The notes below the pieces were generated by a model. It did no database searches. It was not told the DNA's origin and saw nothing but the letters and a program-made list of their open reading frames with translations. A program made the position numbers and the translations under genes. Shown here piece by piece: positions 10,646 to 23,150 of a DNA stretch of 64,000 nucleotides. Position 1 is the stretch's first letter, and the number at the start of each line of letters is the position of its first letter. Where the stretch lies: contig JAPTOF010000017.1 in assembly GCA_028554755.1 (NCBI GenBank), positions 12,795,501 through 12,859,500 of the forward strand. The letters run 5' to 3'. Origin of the DNA: Cordia subcordata (Eukaryota; Streptophyta; Magnoliopsida; Boraginales; Cordiaceae).

Positions 10646-11664
10646 AAGAAAAGATGCCAATAATTCTTCAAAACGCAACGACCAAATTTTTATTTTTATT
10701 TTTATTTTTTGAGTGGTCGTCAAGAGAGAAAAGGACATGATGTGACGTGAAGAGAGACAGACAGAGGAAAAAACATTCACTTCTTTGATTTGATTCATTT
10801 CCAGGATATATTAATTGTAAATATGCAGAATCTTTCTTCCCAAAAACTCTAGGTCTTCCGTGCCGAGTCATGTTTAAAAAAAATTAACAAGCAAAATTAT
10901 CCTCTCAAGTATCTACTAATCTTTTTGCACTCATATTTGTATTTTCAATTGGAGGCATTTGTTTTGAGAAACATCTACAGAGAAACAAATAATTGAGTGC
11001 ATTGACCTGCTAACTATAATTTTGATAAATTTATGAGGTTTAAAATGTTTACTGAAATTCCAAAATAATTGTACTCTTTACTAAAAAAGGATATACGAAA
11101 TCTCTCTCTCAAAAGAATTGCACCCGCATAACCGGCCATAATAAATTTTATAATACACCCGACACATTATCTATAAAATAGATTGCATATTAAATTTGGA
11201 TTCAATGAATGAAATGTTTGAATGGTGGGTGGGTTCGCGGAATATATGAAAGAAGATATAGCTAGAAAAATGGGAAACATAAGATTGGATTGCCCAAAAA
11301 AAGTAGAAATTATCTTTAAATTAATTCTTTACCAAATACATAACTTGTAATATAAATATAAGTAATGTAAATATGGTATCAAAGATCTTGTTAGAAAAAT
11401 ATTAAACTTTTAAAAATATAAAATGATAATTTTTTACTTTAAAAAAATTAAACAATTTCTCACGTAATGTGAAATAACCCTAGATGTTAATTGTACTCTT
11501 AAATTTAATTAGATGTTATTTCACATTACTTTAGACAAATGTTGCGTCTGTAGGGTTTCTTATAATTTAGATATGTTACTTTGGGGTCAATCTATAAGGA
11601 AATAGTTATGATTCATTTGCTTTAACATCTAATTAAATTTAAGAAGGGCCTTTACACCACCCCC
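10646..11664. other. Intergenic, AT-rich
   Basis: No gene seen. Nested inverted repeats at 11465-11528 and a perfect 21-bp inverted pair (11498-11518 and 11623-11643) could form a hairpin; origin unknown. Confidence 0.5.
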
Positions 11665-11904
11665 ATGGGGATATTATGCAAGGTTCATAACTGCGCCTCT
11701 GACTATATGACCCTTACCTAGCCAACGCTTAGATCCGTCTCTACCCAAACCTTTCTGGTTCACCCCAACATTCCCCACTTGTCCAATTGTTGCTAAGCAT
11801 TTATTGGATATCAAACAGACCTCTCCAGGTAATTTCAATGTGGCCGATTTCCCCTCTTTTGTAATTAGTTCTGTTACAACACTTGCTCCTCTAACTAATT
11901 CCAC
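11665..11904 (-). pseudogene. rpl2: Plastid rpl2 fragment in the nucleus (NUPT)
   Basis: The minus-strand translation matches the second-exon part of plastid ribosomal protein L2: [38 protein letters not shown], followed by a HPHGGG relic near 11660-11675. One codon of the usual LPSGEV wording is missing, several substitutions are present and a stop precedes HPHGGG. Only about 80 codons remain. A mitochondrial rpl2 source is less likely but not excluded. Not a functional gene. Confidence 0.82.
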
Positions 11905-14087
11905 CCTTTTTGTAGAAAAATGAAAAGCCTTCTATCATCAAGTTGCAATGTTTGAGAACTACTTTTCGTCATTTAACTAACCCACCTCAATTCATTAAGT
12001 CATCCCCGCCATTGAATAAGCATTTCAAATTTTCAATTGAGAAAGCTGGGAAAATTTGCGTAATCAAGATGGCAATGCTTATATATAAAAAATAACAGTG
12101 CAAAATTATATTGGATAATTGTACGTCATGATAAAAGTAATATTCAAAAGTCTCTTATCAAATTTTGAATAGTCAGATAACAATAGTTTGAATAGTTGAC
12201 TATTCTTCTTTTTTATCTTTATAGAATTTAAATTTTGAATAATATATTTTGAATAGTTGACTATCTTGGTTGTAATATCGATGACTAGAAAAAGACTTCT
12301 CAGTAAAAGAATCCAAACTAAAAAAATCCAAAAGGGGTGATTTATTAGTTTTGGACTCTCACTAAACTTTTGCAACTTTAAAATAATTTGATATAATTTT
12401 TTATAAAAATATGATGAATTGGATTTTTTTGATAACCGTCCAAAATTAAAATTATATTAGATAATTGTACAATCACTATAAAAACGATATTCAAAACTCT
12501 CTTAGCATTTTTTGAATAGTTAAATTAATATTTTTTGAGTAGTTGACTAATCTTTTTTGTCTGTGTTAAATATAAATTTTAAATAATCGAGTTGCACTAC
12601 CTTGGTGGTAACAAGGATTAAGCATGAAATGACTAAAAAAATGGCTTTTAACAAAAAAAGTTTCAAACTAATAATTCTTAGTTTTAGACTATTACTAAAA
12701 CTCTATCAACTTTGAAACTAAAAAAATCCAAACTAAAAAAGATTCGAACTATTAAGAAACGATCAGATAAGAAATCTGTAGGTAGCTGAAGATGAAATAT
12801 ATCTACTGCATTATACCAATAATATTTAACATGTGAAAAAAATTAAGTTTAAAACTTAACCGATAAGATGATAGAATAATTCCAATATTCATTATTTAAT
12901 AATAAATAATTAAAAAATTATATACTAAATATTCTCATACCCAGATACGTGTAATTACTGTTCTTTTTTCCTCTAATTAAAAAACTCTATTCAATCCAAA
13001 ATATATTTTGTTAAAAAATCCTCCAACTCCTGACCTCTCAGTCAAATTCATCTCTTTTCTTTTTCTTATTTTTCAAGTTTGTTTGGTTTGTTACCCAAAG
13101 TGCCAAAATTTACTTTTGGAGCTCAAGGATTAATCTATTTACCACTGTGGTGGCTGTGGTGTTATTTCAAGGGGTCCTTTTTCATTCTCTGTAATTGATC
13201 TTTTTTCTATTATGTTCTACAAGTATCGAGTGAAGTAAAGTGCAATGGTCTATAATAATATAAAAAATTTCCATGAACCTAGATGAGTTTTATCCAGAAA
13301 ATTTGAAAAAGATTGAAAGAATTATGACTTCAATATTAAAGTTTAGACCTTTATTGATTGTCCTACCTGTTTGACTTTGATATGTTGAGATAATATTTGA
13401 TTTTCGATAAGTATGTTACTCTTTTAACTCATCATAAGAATAAATTTTGTTAAACATGATACTATTGAGGCCAAAAAAGATTATATCAAAAAATTACATG
13501 TTCACATGATTTTATGAAGAATTGTTGTACAATGCTTTTTGCGAGCCGACTGCATGCAATCGTATGTGTGTGTCTTCCTTTTTCTTTATTTTTTGTTTGA
13601 AACGTGGCACCCTTCAATTGTTTATATTCTATATTTTATTATTAATATCAATTTTTTTTATGTATAGTTATACAACTAGATGGAAAATTGTGACTAAATA
13701 GTAATAATCTGTGAATTGTTAGATTAAAAAAAATATACACCTTCAATAAATTAAAAAATATTTTCTCAGTAAAATTGATTGACGTTATCTAAATCATACA
13801 ATACATAAATCTATACAAGAATTAAAACAATTGAGCTTGGGTGTTATATGGCACTCTCAAATCATTTAGTTTTTAATATTTATTATATTTATTATAATAA
13901 ATTAAAGATAAATGATGCAAATATAAAAATTAATATTAATTACATGGATTACAATTTTTGAGATGTAGTGAGCAATTAGTTGCTTCTTCAATTTTTAACA
14001 TCTGATTTTTTAAATTGCTACAATCAATTTTTTTTTTAATGTTTTTATAGGTGAGCATACTAATAATATTGGAGCTAGAAAATAATG

Positions 14088-14126
<39 letters not shown>

Positions 14127-15570
14127 ACGGGGAGGAGCATTGGGTGAATAATACTTGACAAGACAACGACATCATTTGACCTTTACACTCTTTTAATGGG
14201 ACACTCACTCACAAGTTGTTAACAATTATGAATATTAATAAAGTGTATTAGCATACGAATAACTGATTATCTAATTACTATTGGCAAGTTGATGAGCATG
14301 AAGTTGACTACTATATATATACATATATGTATAGGTATACATATATATATATATGTATATTATATATATGTATATGGACGGGGAGGAGCATTGGGTGAAT
14401 AATACTTGACAAGACAACGACATCATTTGACCTTTACACTTTTTTAATGAGACACTCACTCAAAAGTTGTTAACAATTAAGCGAATTAGCGTGCGAATAA
14501 CTGATTATCTAATTAATATTGGCAAGTTGATGAGCATGAAGTTGACAAGCCAACTATAGATTCGAGCACACGCAGATGTATTGAAGAGCACTATATAGTG
14601 CTGAAATTTTGCATAATATAAGAAATGATCAACAGAAAAATAAAGAAAAATAGATCTAAATTAAAAAGCTAAACTTTCACCCATTAGAATCGATATCATC
14701 TCTGCTTGCTCTCCATAGTATGTTTTCTGCAATGGCTGCCCTTTGGTCTTAGGAGCTCTAAAGAGAACTTTTGATTTTCGCCTGTCTGTGTTGCAAAGGT
14801 CGAGAGATGTAGTAGGTGCTAATGCATGGCTAGTGACGAGAGAGGGGTCTCGATCAGCAAGAGAGAATTGCAGGATCGGAGAAAAGATACTTTTGAGCAT
14901 AAAGACTTACTTAGACCTACCGATTTAGGATACGACCTTTAGAAATAAAGGTTTAAAAAGTCAGTTTATGTAATAACATTCATCCTTGTCAGTGTTGGTT
15001 TGTGATTTGGAAAAGGGTATTTTTGGGATTAAAAAAATAATGTACAATATTTTCGGCTGAGATGCGACGTGACGAACAGCAAATATGACCTTTTAGACAT
15101 ATATATATATATATATACATATATTTGTAGATGACATGTGCAATGACGAACAACAAATATGACCTTTTATAATTGTTATAGATTGACTGCAAATTTTGAA
15201 GACATTAAATGTTTAACGTAAAAATATGTTTTTATATAAGTGAGCAAGTAATCATTTTTCTTTTATTTTTTCTTTTTTTGTCTCGTCGTTTCTACCTATA
15301 TTTATATTTTTTTACTTTTTTTTTAAATTTATTTTTTGATTGAAATAAAAGTGTTAATACTATATTTATCACAATTATGAGAGATACACTCTTATTACGA
15401 GATGATGCATTTCATGTTAATTAATTTCCCAATAGTCAAAAATTAACAAAAAAAAAGAAAATAATAGTAACATTTTTTGAAGGAAAAGTCAAGAGCTGGT
15501 ATGCAACCCCTGGAACCTAGTTTCGGTGGGGGCCCAGCCTCTCCCCACCCCGGGTACCGCCCCGGCCTTT
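11905..15570. other. Intergenic, AT-rich, tandem duplications
   Basis: No gene supported. Bases 12103-12440 and 12448-12740 are a diverged direct duplication of about 340 bp. Bases 14125-14312 and 14376-14546 are a much closer pair (period 251 bp) starting GGACGGGGAGGAGCATTGGG, each preceded by (TA)n. Bases 15486-15570 are a short GC-rich patch just upstream of the P450 TATA box that is absent from the paralogous promoter at 25.9 kb. The overlapping open frames at 14661-14928 show no recognisable protein. Confidence 0.5.
14125..14546. repeat. 251-bp-period tandem duplication
   Basis: Two copies beginning at 14125 and 14376 share the GGACGGGGAGG start through AACAATTA and the following GATGAGCATGAAGTTGAC. 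They differ by few substitutions and by expansion of the (TA)n tract between them. Confidence 0.75.
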
Positions 15571-15577
15571 GCACAAC

Positions 15578-15584
15578 TATAAAA
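15578..15584 (+). promoter_or_regulatory. TATA box of P450 at 15699
   Basis: TATAAAA 121 bp upstream of the ATG. The following GGGAGGA and AGAAGCATCA-like leader is conserved at the same spacing in the paralog at 26066, which supports this as the core promoter. Confidence 0.65.
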
Positions 15585-15698
15585 GGGAGGAATTGGGAGG
15601 ATTCGGAAGCATCAACAGCAGTCAGCAAGAAGTCAAATTACTAGACAGAGCTGTTGATAACCCATTTACTAATAGAGTTGCTTTTTTTTTTCCACCAG

Positions 15699-17430
15699 AT
15701 GGATTTTGAGCTCTCATCTTTCACAATCCTTCTTATAACCTTAATCCCATTAATTTCACTAGTGCTTCTGAAACTGGCAAGTAGACGATCCGGGAACAAG
15801 AAGACAACTTCCAGGCTTCCTCCAGGGCCATGGAAACTCCCTTTGATAGGAAACATGCACCAACTGGCTCAAGGTGTGCCCTACCAAGTGCTGAGAGATT
15901 TGGCCAAGAAACATGGACCCCTTATGCACCTGAAACTAGGTGAAGTTTCAGCTCTTGTGATTTCCTCTCCTGAAACAGCTGAATTGGTTCTCAAAACTCA
16001 TGACCTCAATTTTGCTTCAAGGGCTGAGGTTACTGCGGCAAAGATTCTGGGTTATGGGCGCAAAGATATTGCCTTTGCTCCATATGGTGAACAATGGAGA
16101 CAGCTCCGGAAAATTTGCGTTGTAGAGCTCCTGAGCACGAAGCGAGTTCAGTCCTTCCACAAAGTCAGGGATGAAGAAGTTTCAAGCCTTGTCAGATGGA
16201 TAGTTTCCAACGCTGGATCCTCGATCAACCTGACAGAAAAAGTAGTCTCCACTACATCTTATATAATTTCAAGAGCAGCTTTTGGCAAGAAAAACGAGGA
16301 GCATGAAACGTTCATAAAGATAAGCAAGGCAGCTGCTGCATTAGCAGAAGGTTTCAATATTGCTGATCTCTTTCCTTCGATTAAATTGCTTCAATATATC
16401 ACGCCGTTAAAGTCAAAACTGGAGAAGCACAAATTACAATTAGATAGAATAATGGAGAACATCATCCAGGAACACAGAACAAAGAAATCTGCCACAATTA
16501 GTGAGGAAGAAACATATGAAGATCTGGTAGATGTTCTTCTCAAATATCAAGAAGAGGGGACTGAATTTTCCTTGACCACTGAGAGTATCAAAGCAGTTCT
16601 CCTGGTTAGTTCCGCTTCCTGCTTTGCTCATTTTCTTTTTGTGCATTCTGCAACAATCAAACTGATATTAGATTAATTTTTCATTCTTTTCTGTCAAACT
16701 TTTAAGTGTTACAGATCGGGTCTTTTTTTTTTTTTTTCCTTTCTTTAAATAAATACTGTATATGTCTAGTAAAGCGTTAACATTGGAACTTCTAATTCAA
16801 GTTCTTAACTTGTCACAGGATATGTTCGGGGGTGGAGGTGAGACGTCTTCGACAGCTGTAGATTGGGCAATGTCTGAAATGCTCAAGAACCCAAATATAC
16901 TAAAGAAAGCTCAAGCTGAAGTGAGGCATGTTTTCAAGAATACTGGATCTGTTGTTGAAGCAAGTCTTCATGAACTGAAATATTTGAAGGCAGTTGTCAA
17001 AGAGACACTTAGGCTACATCCATCTGCCCCTATATTAGTTCCAAGAGAATGTAGAGAGGCGTGTGAGATTAAAGGATATGAGATCCCAGTGAAGACCAAG
17101 GTTATTGTGAATGCCTGGGCTCTCGGGAGACATCCGGGCTATTGGAAAGACCCTGAATGTTTTAAACCAGAAAGATTTCTTGATAACCCAATTGACTACA
17201 AAGGGACTAACTTTGAATATATTCCATTCGGAGCTGGAAGAAGGATGTGTCCTGGAATATCGTTCGGTATGTTAAGTGTTGAACTCCCACTGGCCAACCT
17301 TCTGTATCATTTTGATTGGTATCTGCCCAATGGAATGAAAAGTGAGGAACTAGATCTGACATCGACTCCGGGTTTGTCTGCGAGAAGGAAACATGACCTC
17401 CATGTGATTCCTGTGGTCTATAAACCCTGA
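15699..17430 (+). CDS. CYP71D-like cytochrome P450 (intact)
   Basis: Exons 15699-16604 and 16819-17430 are joined by a 214-bp phase-0 GT-AG intron at the usual CYP71 position before the I-helix, giving 505 aa. The start is taken at MDFELSS, matching the paralog's MDAELSS; an in-frame ATG at 15654 lies in the leader. Features in order: N-terminal membrane anchor (about residues 5-25), [12 protein letters not shown] hinge (about 45), WRQLRK C-helix, I-helix GGGGETSS (306-313, Gly in place of the usual Ala), ETLR (364-367), PERF (419-422) and heme loop [10 protein letters not shown] with Cys446. Likely an ER-anchored monooxygenase using NADPH-P450 reductase. Relatives oxidise sesquiterpenes or diterpenes, but the substrate is not readable from sequence. 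The 3' UTR is shared with the pseudogene near 5.2 kb. Confidence 0.92.
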
Positions 17431-19467
17431 GCAGTCTAGACTCGCACTTCTTAGGTTGCATGCTCTTGGCATATAATAAATGTTTTCTTCAAATAAGAAG
17501 AAACTAGTACTTATTATAAATAAAATGTGATTTAAAAATATATTATATGTACTTTTGTTTACGTGTGGTTTCACTATAAATACAAAAAATAAAAATGTGT
17601 CCATATTTTACGATTTTCTTAAACTTGTATTACATACATGTTATGCTAACACCTTACAATTAGACTTAATTGACTTGAAATTCTGTATTCGTATTTGAAA
17701 TATATGTTCAACGTCATATCAAATATCATATCAAATTTCCTTGTTATATAGGCTTTGCTCAGCAACATCCAGAAGGAAAAAAAAAAAAAACTTTTCAAGT
17801 AAGTTTTTAGTATTTTGACTCTATTGATATCCAATAAAATAGTAATACAAATAGTTTTTCAACTAGTTGGCCCAACTGCTACCCATGCTTAGGAGTAGAT
17901 CACTCTATGAAAATGCAGACTTTTTTCGCCTTCTTCAATATCAAGTTTATCAACATATTTGACACGCCCAATTCTAGATCAATGATAAAAGGATAGTAAC
18001 AATTATTATTATTGTCATCATATCATCATCATTATTACTATTATGATCATTATTATTAAAATTATCACCTCATCTAAAAATTTAAGCTTGTAGAAAGGAT
18101 ATTGGTTTGCTTATTTATTTATTACGTTAACAATTATCATTATTATTATTATTATTATTAAAATCCCTATTTTTTCTTACAATTAACAAGAATAAAAAAA
18201 AATCAAGTTGGTGAATTCACCATACAAAAAATTAGTAGCTCCTCATATAAAATTATTTGCTCTAGAGATATAATAATATGGAGAAGACAAAATTGTTTCA
18301 AACACCAATAGCACCCAAACTGCCCCTTCTTTCAAAGAGAGGAGGACGGGTTATTCACATTTCATTGATGGTCAGAAGTGAATTGAAAGCTAAACAGTTG
18401 CAATTCTAAAGATTCCTGGGAGAAAAACAGAGATATCTCCTACGTTACCCATAAAATGTGGAAGTATTTATATAATCTCATAGAGTCATTCAAACTGAAT
18501 ACTACATTAAGAACATAAACCAGATGCCCCGAAAAAAAAAAAAGCCAAATGATGGAATGGTAGACCTAGGATATAGAAGATCATGGCATGCATGATTCGG
18601 AAAATTTGGATTCTATGAATGGTGATATTCCCAAAACTCACAAAGAAAAAGAAGTGAGTTAGACAAAAAGAAAAGCAACTTGGACAAATATAATTGTTAA
18701 AAATTTGCTACATAACCGACATTATTTGAAATTTTAGATTGTTAACCAATCTTCATATTTTTTTAAATGAAAGAGATAAATAATTAAATAGGATTTATTA
18801 TTATTTTTTTGAGTTGGGGCTAAAATACAAGTACAAGCTAATTTTTTTGATAAATGAACATAAAAACAACTTAATTCTTTGTTATTCTCTTTGGCTTGGG
18901 AGATGACTGTCCCTACTTGTTCCGCAACTCCGCCGCTGGCCCTATTACATCATATGGCCCTATTGCCCCTATTTTTGACTCTTCAAACAAATTTGTACAA
19001 ACAAATCAATATATGCAGCTACCATTTGCATAGTTGCTAGCTAGCTCTGTAACCTCTAATGCCCTAATCTAACTCGGCAAATAATAACATTATAAACTTT
19101 TAGTTGGGGTCAATAATTAAAATTTTAAAATATTTGGGGTTAACATAGAATTTTGGCAACTTAAAAGGCTCATTGGAGATATTTTTCTTCTGGACATGTT
19201 TTGTTCTTCAAACAAGAGAGAGAGAGAGAGTAGAACAAAGAAAAAAAAGAAATAGCTCAAAATAAAAAGAATTCATCTTATGCTTGGGTTTTAAAGATGG
19301 TTCAAGTGTGTCTGGTAAAAATAGGGCTATCTTTTCTATTCCAACATAAGTATGCTTCCAAATTTAAGTGTTGGATTTGATTTTCGAGGACGACAAGGCT
19401 CTAAATTCATAATTTTATCGAAGTTCGAGTCCACGTTATCGAAGTCGCTCAGCCCAAGATAAAACAA
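17431..19467. other. Intergenic, P450 3' flank and repeats
   Basis: Bases 17431-17710 are the duplicated P450 3' flank. Bases 18000-18160 hold (ATT)n-type simple repeats. Bases 18700-18965 resemble, inverted, the insert at 4319-4990. A short (GA)n lies at about 19214-19230. No gene seen. Confidence 0.5.
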
Positions 19468-19802
19468 AAGTATCTAAAAGGCAATAATCAAAGAGACTAT
19501 GAGGTTACACCGTACCCTCCAATCCTCTATCCAAGAGAATGTAGATAGGCAAGTATGATCAATGGATATGTGATCCCACTTAAGACCACAGTTATAGTGA
19601 ATGCATGGGTTATTGTGAGGGATCCTAACTATGGGAAAGATTCTAAATGTCTTAAATCAGAAAGATTTTTTAACAGATTAATTAATTACAAGTGCACTAA
19701 TTGTAACTACATTCCATTTGGTGCTACAAAAAGAATATGCCCCGAAATGTCATTTGGTTTGGCAACTGTTGCACTTGCGCTTGCCAAGAGCTATATCATT
19801 TT
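19468..19802 (+). pseudogene. P450 exon 2 fragment fused to Helitron
   Basis: Translation recovers the CYP71 K-helix (IKETMRLH), the NAWVIVRDPNY region, a damaged PERF (SERFF) and a damaged heme loop (FGATKRICPEMSFGLA; Cys kept, Gly-Arg and Pro-Gly contexts changed). An extra base shifts the frame near 19475-19485 and a TAG falls near 19547. Similarity stops at TATATCATTTT (about 19802), where Helitron helicase sequence begins without a gap. An old dead copy. Confidence 0.85.
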
Positions 19803-21122
19803 CTCCCTGACTTACTCTCAAGTTTCTCCTCAGCATCTTACTTTGAGAAAAGAGCCATATTGGCACCTACTTTGGAGATTGTTGATCAAATTAGTGGCTA
19901 CATACTATCATTACAACCAGGCGAAGAACATACCTACTGTAGTTCAAATAGCTTGTGCCCATCAAAGGCAGATATGCATATCAATAGTGAATTATTGCCT
20001 CCTGAACTACTGAATTCTATTAAGCTTTTAGGATTACCAAACCACATCTTGAAATTGAAGATTGGAGTTCCTGTAATGCTTGTGAGAAACCTAGATCAAT
20101 CCTCTGGACTTTGCAATGGCACAAGATTAAAATTACACATTTAGGTAAACATGTCATCAAAGCCAAAATTTTAGTCGGTGACAAAAAAAGGCATAGAAGT
20201 TTGTACACTAGGCATGCTATTATCACCGTCCGATTCCAAGCTTCCTTTCAAGATGCAGTGTAAACAATTTCCTTTGGTACTCTCATTTGCAATGACAATT
20301 AATAAAAGCCAAGGACAATCATTGGAACATGTAGGTTTGTATTTGCCTAGACCAGTTTTCACACACGGATAACTATATGTAGCTATTTCGTGTGTTACTA
20401 GCAAGCAGGGATTGAAGGTATTGATACATGATGCTGATGAAAATCCTTCAAATAGAGCTGAAAACATAGTTTACCATAAAATCTTTAGAAATTTACAATG
20501 ACAATCAGTTTCTTAGTTCCTTTGCACAAACACTCATATCTGTACATTCCAAATAATATTTCTACAATATATATTACTACTATTTTTGCTTCATACTATA
20601 TTCATCGTCTCTTCATATGCTAAACCTTCACTCCATGACATTAATTAAAGCATTAGCTATAATAATATTTTGCTACTATACAGCGATTACCAATATTACA
20701 TAAATCGGTTCACCTGTACCATTTCTTTCAACCCTATTAAAAATGAAATAGCTTCTTCGCACCTGTCAAATCTTCTACATGCTCTAAAAGTGCAAAAATC
20801 TATTTTTAATCTTCATACACCATTTATTATTCACACAAAGTCTACATAATTTTATTCAATTCCTTAGACGTCTTTATCTACACTAGATTGCACAAAACCC
20901 TCATTTGCTTGCCAACTAAACATAAACCGACATCAGTTGTATTTCATGCTACCTATATAATAACAGTTCCACATGAAAGCTATGTCTACAGTTTAGATAT
21001 TAAAACTTATATCATCTCTATACTATTTGTTTTCTCTATCAATATACAAATAAATCTAAACTTTATTCTATTGTTTTTGTCAAACATAGAACACTCCGTG
21101 CATCGAACGGGCGTTCCACTAA
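19803..21122 (+). mobile_element. Helitron 3' end with helicase C-terminus
   Basis: From 19803 to about 20500 the text matches the C-terminal part of a plant Helitron Pif1-like helicase: KRAILAPTLEIVDQI, LLGLPNHILKLKIGVPVML, RNLDQSSGLCNGTRL, FAMTINKSQGQSLEHVG, YLPRPVF and AISRVTSKQGLKVL, with a frame change near 20140 and a TAA near 20370. About 600 bp downstream is a classic Helitron terminus, a short hairpin (CCGT...ACGG at 21096-21110) followed by CTAA and a host T (21119-21123). The N-terminal helicase and Rep domains are missing. It joins directly to P450 sequence on its left. Confidence 0.82.
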
Positions 21123-22900
21123 TTCTTAATTTACTTGTAGGTTTTTACACACACGAAAAAAATCAATTTTGTGAGCTTTAAGTTTTTTCTGTTTGAAAAT
21201 TCTCTTTAAAGTGGGCTACCGTTAATTATTTTTTATTTTATAAAATAAGCTAAATATCTGGTTCACTATTTGAGTTTTGTGATCATACTGGTTTTTGCCC
21301 ACCTTATAAATCCATACGGTTCTTTTGTGCGTAAGCCCATATATTCTGCTAAATCCTTGTATAGATAGGATTGTCAAAATTTATTATAAATAGGGTTAGG
21401 TCCCCTCCCCTATTCTTAACCTAATAGTTTATTCCCCATAGACATATGTTAATCTTGAGTAAAGCAGGAAGAGGAAGATCCGAGAAAAGTATCCGAGTAG
21501 ACTAAGGAGAGGAAGATCCTAGCCCAAACTAGTTAACAATTTTCTTCAACATTATGTCATTGAATAATTTATCAACAATAATAGCTCAAAGAGGTATGTA
21601 CTTTCGCTATCAATTATAAATTTGAATTTATTACTGTAAATTCATATATTCGATTCTTATACTGCACTTGCATTTTTACCCAAAAACAAGAGTCAATTCT
21701 GTGAGCTTTTCCTTGGTGTGCAATTATTTAATCAATTCTTCGGTGCCACTATCAATTATCAAAGGGTCAAACACGTTCCTCGAAGATGGGTGTTGATAAT
21801 GAACTGACAATAGTTTGTAACATCAGTAAGCAGATTTCAGTTACGCGTCGACTTCGTCATGGAGAAAATTTACTACGACATGAAGTTTTCTTGGCCTACA
21901 ATTAATTGTTTAAGTTAAATAGCGTCTTGAACTTTTCTTCATGGAGAAAATTTACTACGACATGAAGTTTTATTGGCCTACAATTAATTGTTTGAGTTAA
22001 ATAGCGTCTTGTTCTTAAGTGTAATCTATAAGAAAGAAAAGATTTGAGATTGTCAAAGTATGGAAAGGAAATTCAAATTACAGCTAAGAAGAAAACTTTG
22101 AAAGACATAAATGAATTGACGTTTATCCAAACTTCATAGCTCTTGAATAAGTATTTTTTTAAAGAATTTTATCTAGCTTTTTCATGGCGCTTGAAAAAGT
22201 ATTTTTCTAAAGAGTTTTATTGTTTCAAAAAATTGCTCCAAAGAAGTTTTTTTAAAAAATTCCTATCCCATGAGATTAGACCTAGAACCTTATGCTTGAG
22301 AGAAATATTCTTAACCACTTAAGCTATCTCTTAATCCTTACTCCAAAAACTTATTAGAAAAAGAAAGAATACTTTTTCATGAAAAAATATTTTTTGATAT
22401 TGAAAATCAATCATTAATTAATAATGTATACCCAAAATAAATTATCCTATATCAAATCTCTAAAATTGCCCAACCAAAAGATAATAAATTAAGCATTATT
22501 AAAATTTTATCCATTAAATTAGGTTACCTATCCAATATAAAAATTTAATCACTTAAATATCGTTTTAAATAGCCAAATAAACTCAGAAAAATATCACAAC
22601 AAGACTTCGAAGTTTCAGACCAAAAAATAAAAAGTATTATGACAAATATTTGAAACAAATTTCTCTTACTCATTATATTAGGTTTTGTGCCTTAAAATCT
22701 TCACCTACTAACAACAAAAAATAAAATATTAAGAAAAAATTTCTAAATAAAATTTTCTTGCCAAAAAATTGAATAAATTAGACATAATTCAATCTTTTAT
22801 TTGATGGTTAATGAATTAAACTTGGAATATAAGATAACACAAGTAAACAAAAAAAAATTTAATATTGGGGGCCAAAATTTTTTCTCCTAAAATACAATAC
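21123..22900. other. Intergenic; possible LTR relic; 82-bp tandem pair
   Basis: No gene seen. Bases 21360-21760 have LTR-like wording but no paired LTR. Bases 21857-21929 and 21939-22011 are a 73-bp sequence repeated with an 82-bp period and about two mismatches. Confidence 0.45.
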
Positions 22901-22903
22901 ATT

Positions 22904-22976
<73 letters not shown>
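22904..22976. repeat. (AT)n microsatellite
   Basis: About 36 uninterrupted AT dinucleotides. Confidence 0.95.
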
Positions 22977-22980
<4 letters not shown>

Positions 22981-23150
22981 AATTTCTTGTGGGCCACTAC
23001 AGCCCTCATTGATTAAATTCACCTCCAACTCCAAACTGTCAAACTTATAGATTGCTCCCTTGTCCTAGCTCTTTGCCTTGTCCGCAACTTTCCATGCACA
23101 TGTTTGATTAGAAGAAGAGATGCCAGTAATTCTTCAAAACGACCATTTTC
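22977..23150. other. Duplicated block with empty Harbinger site
   Basis: This matches 8513-8600 plus 10398-10680, and in part 30866-30983 plus 35923-35960, but contains neither the Pack-MULE nor the Harbinger-family insertion. At 23099-23122 it reads CATGTTTGATTAGAAGAAGA, the uninterrupted target. Confidence 0.75.

Noticed and set aside
11665..11904. Functional ribosomal protein L2 gene
   Set aside because: Only a fragment, with a lost codon and a stop; reads as organelle DNA debris.
14661..14928. Overlapping open frames on both strands, about 60-80 codons
   Set aside because: No recognisable protein, no splice or promoter context; sequence is unique but uninformative.
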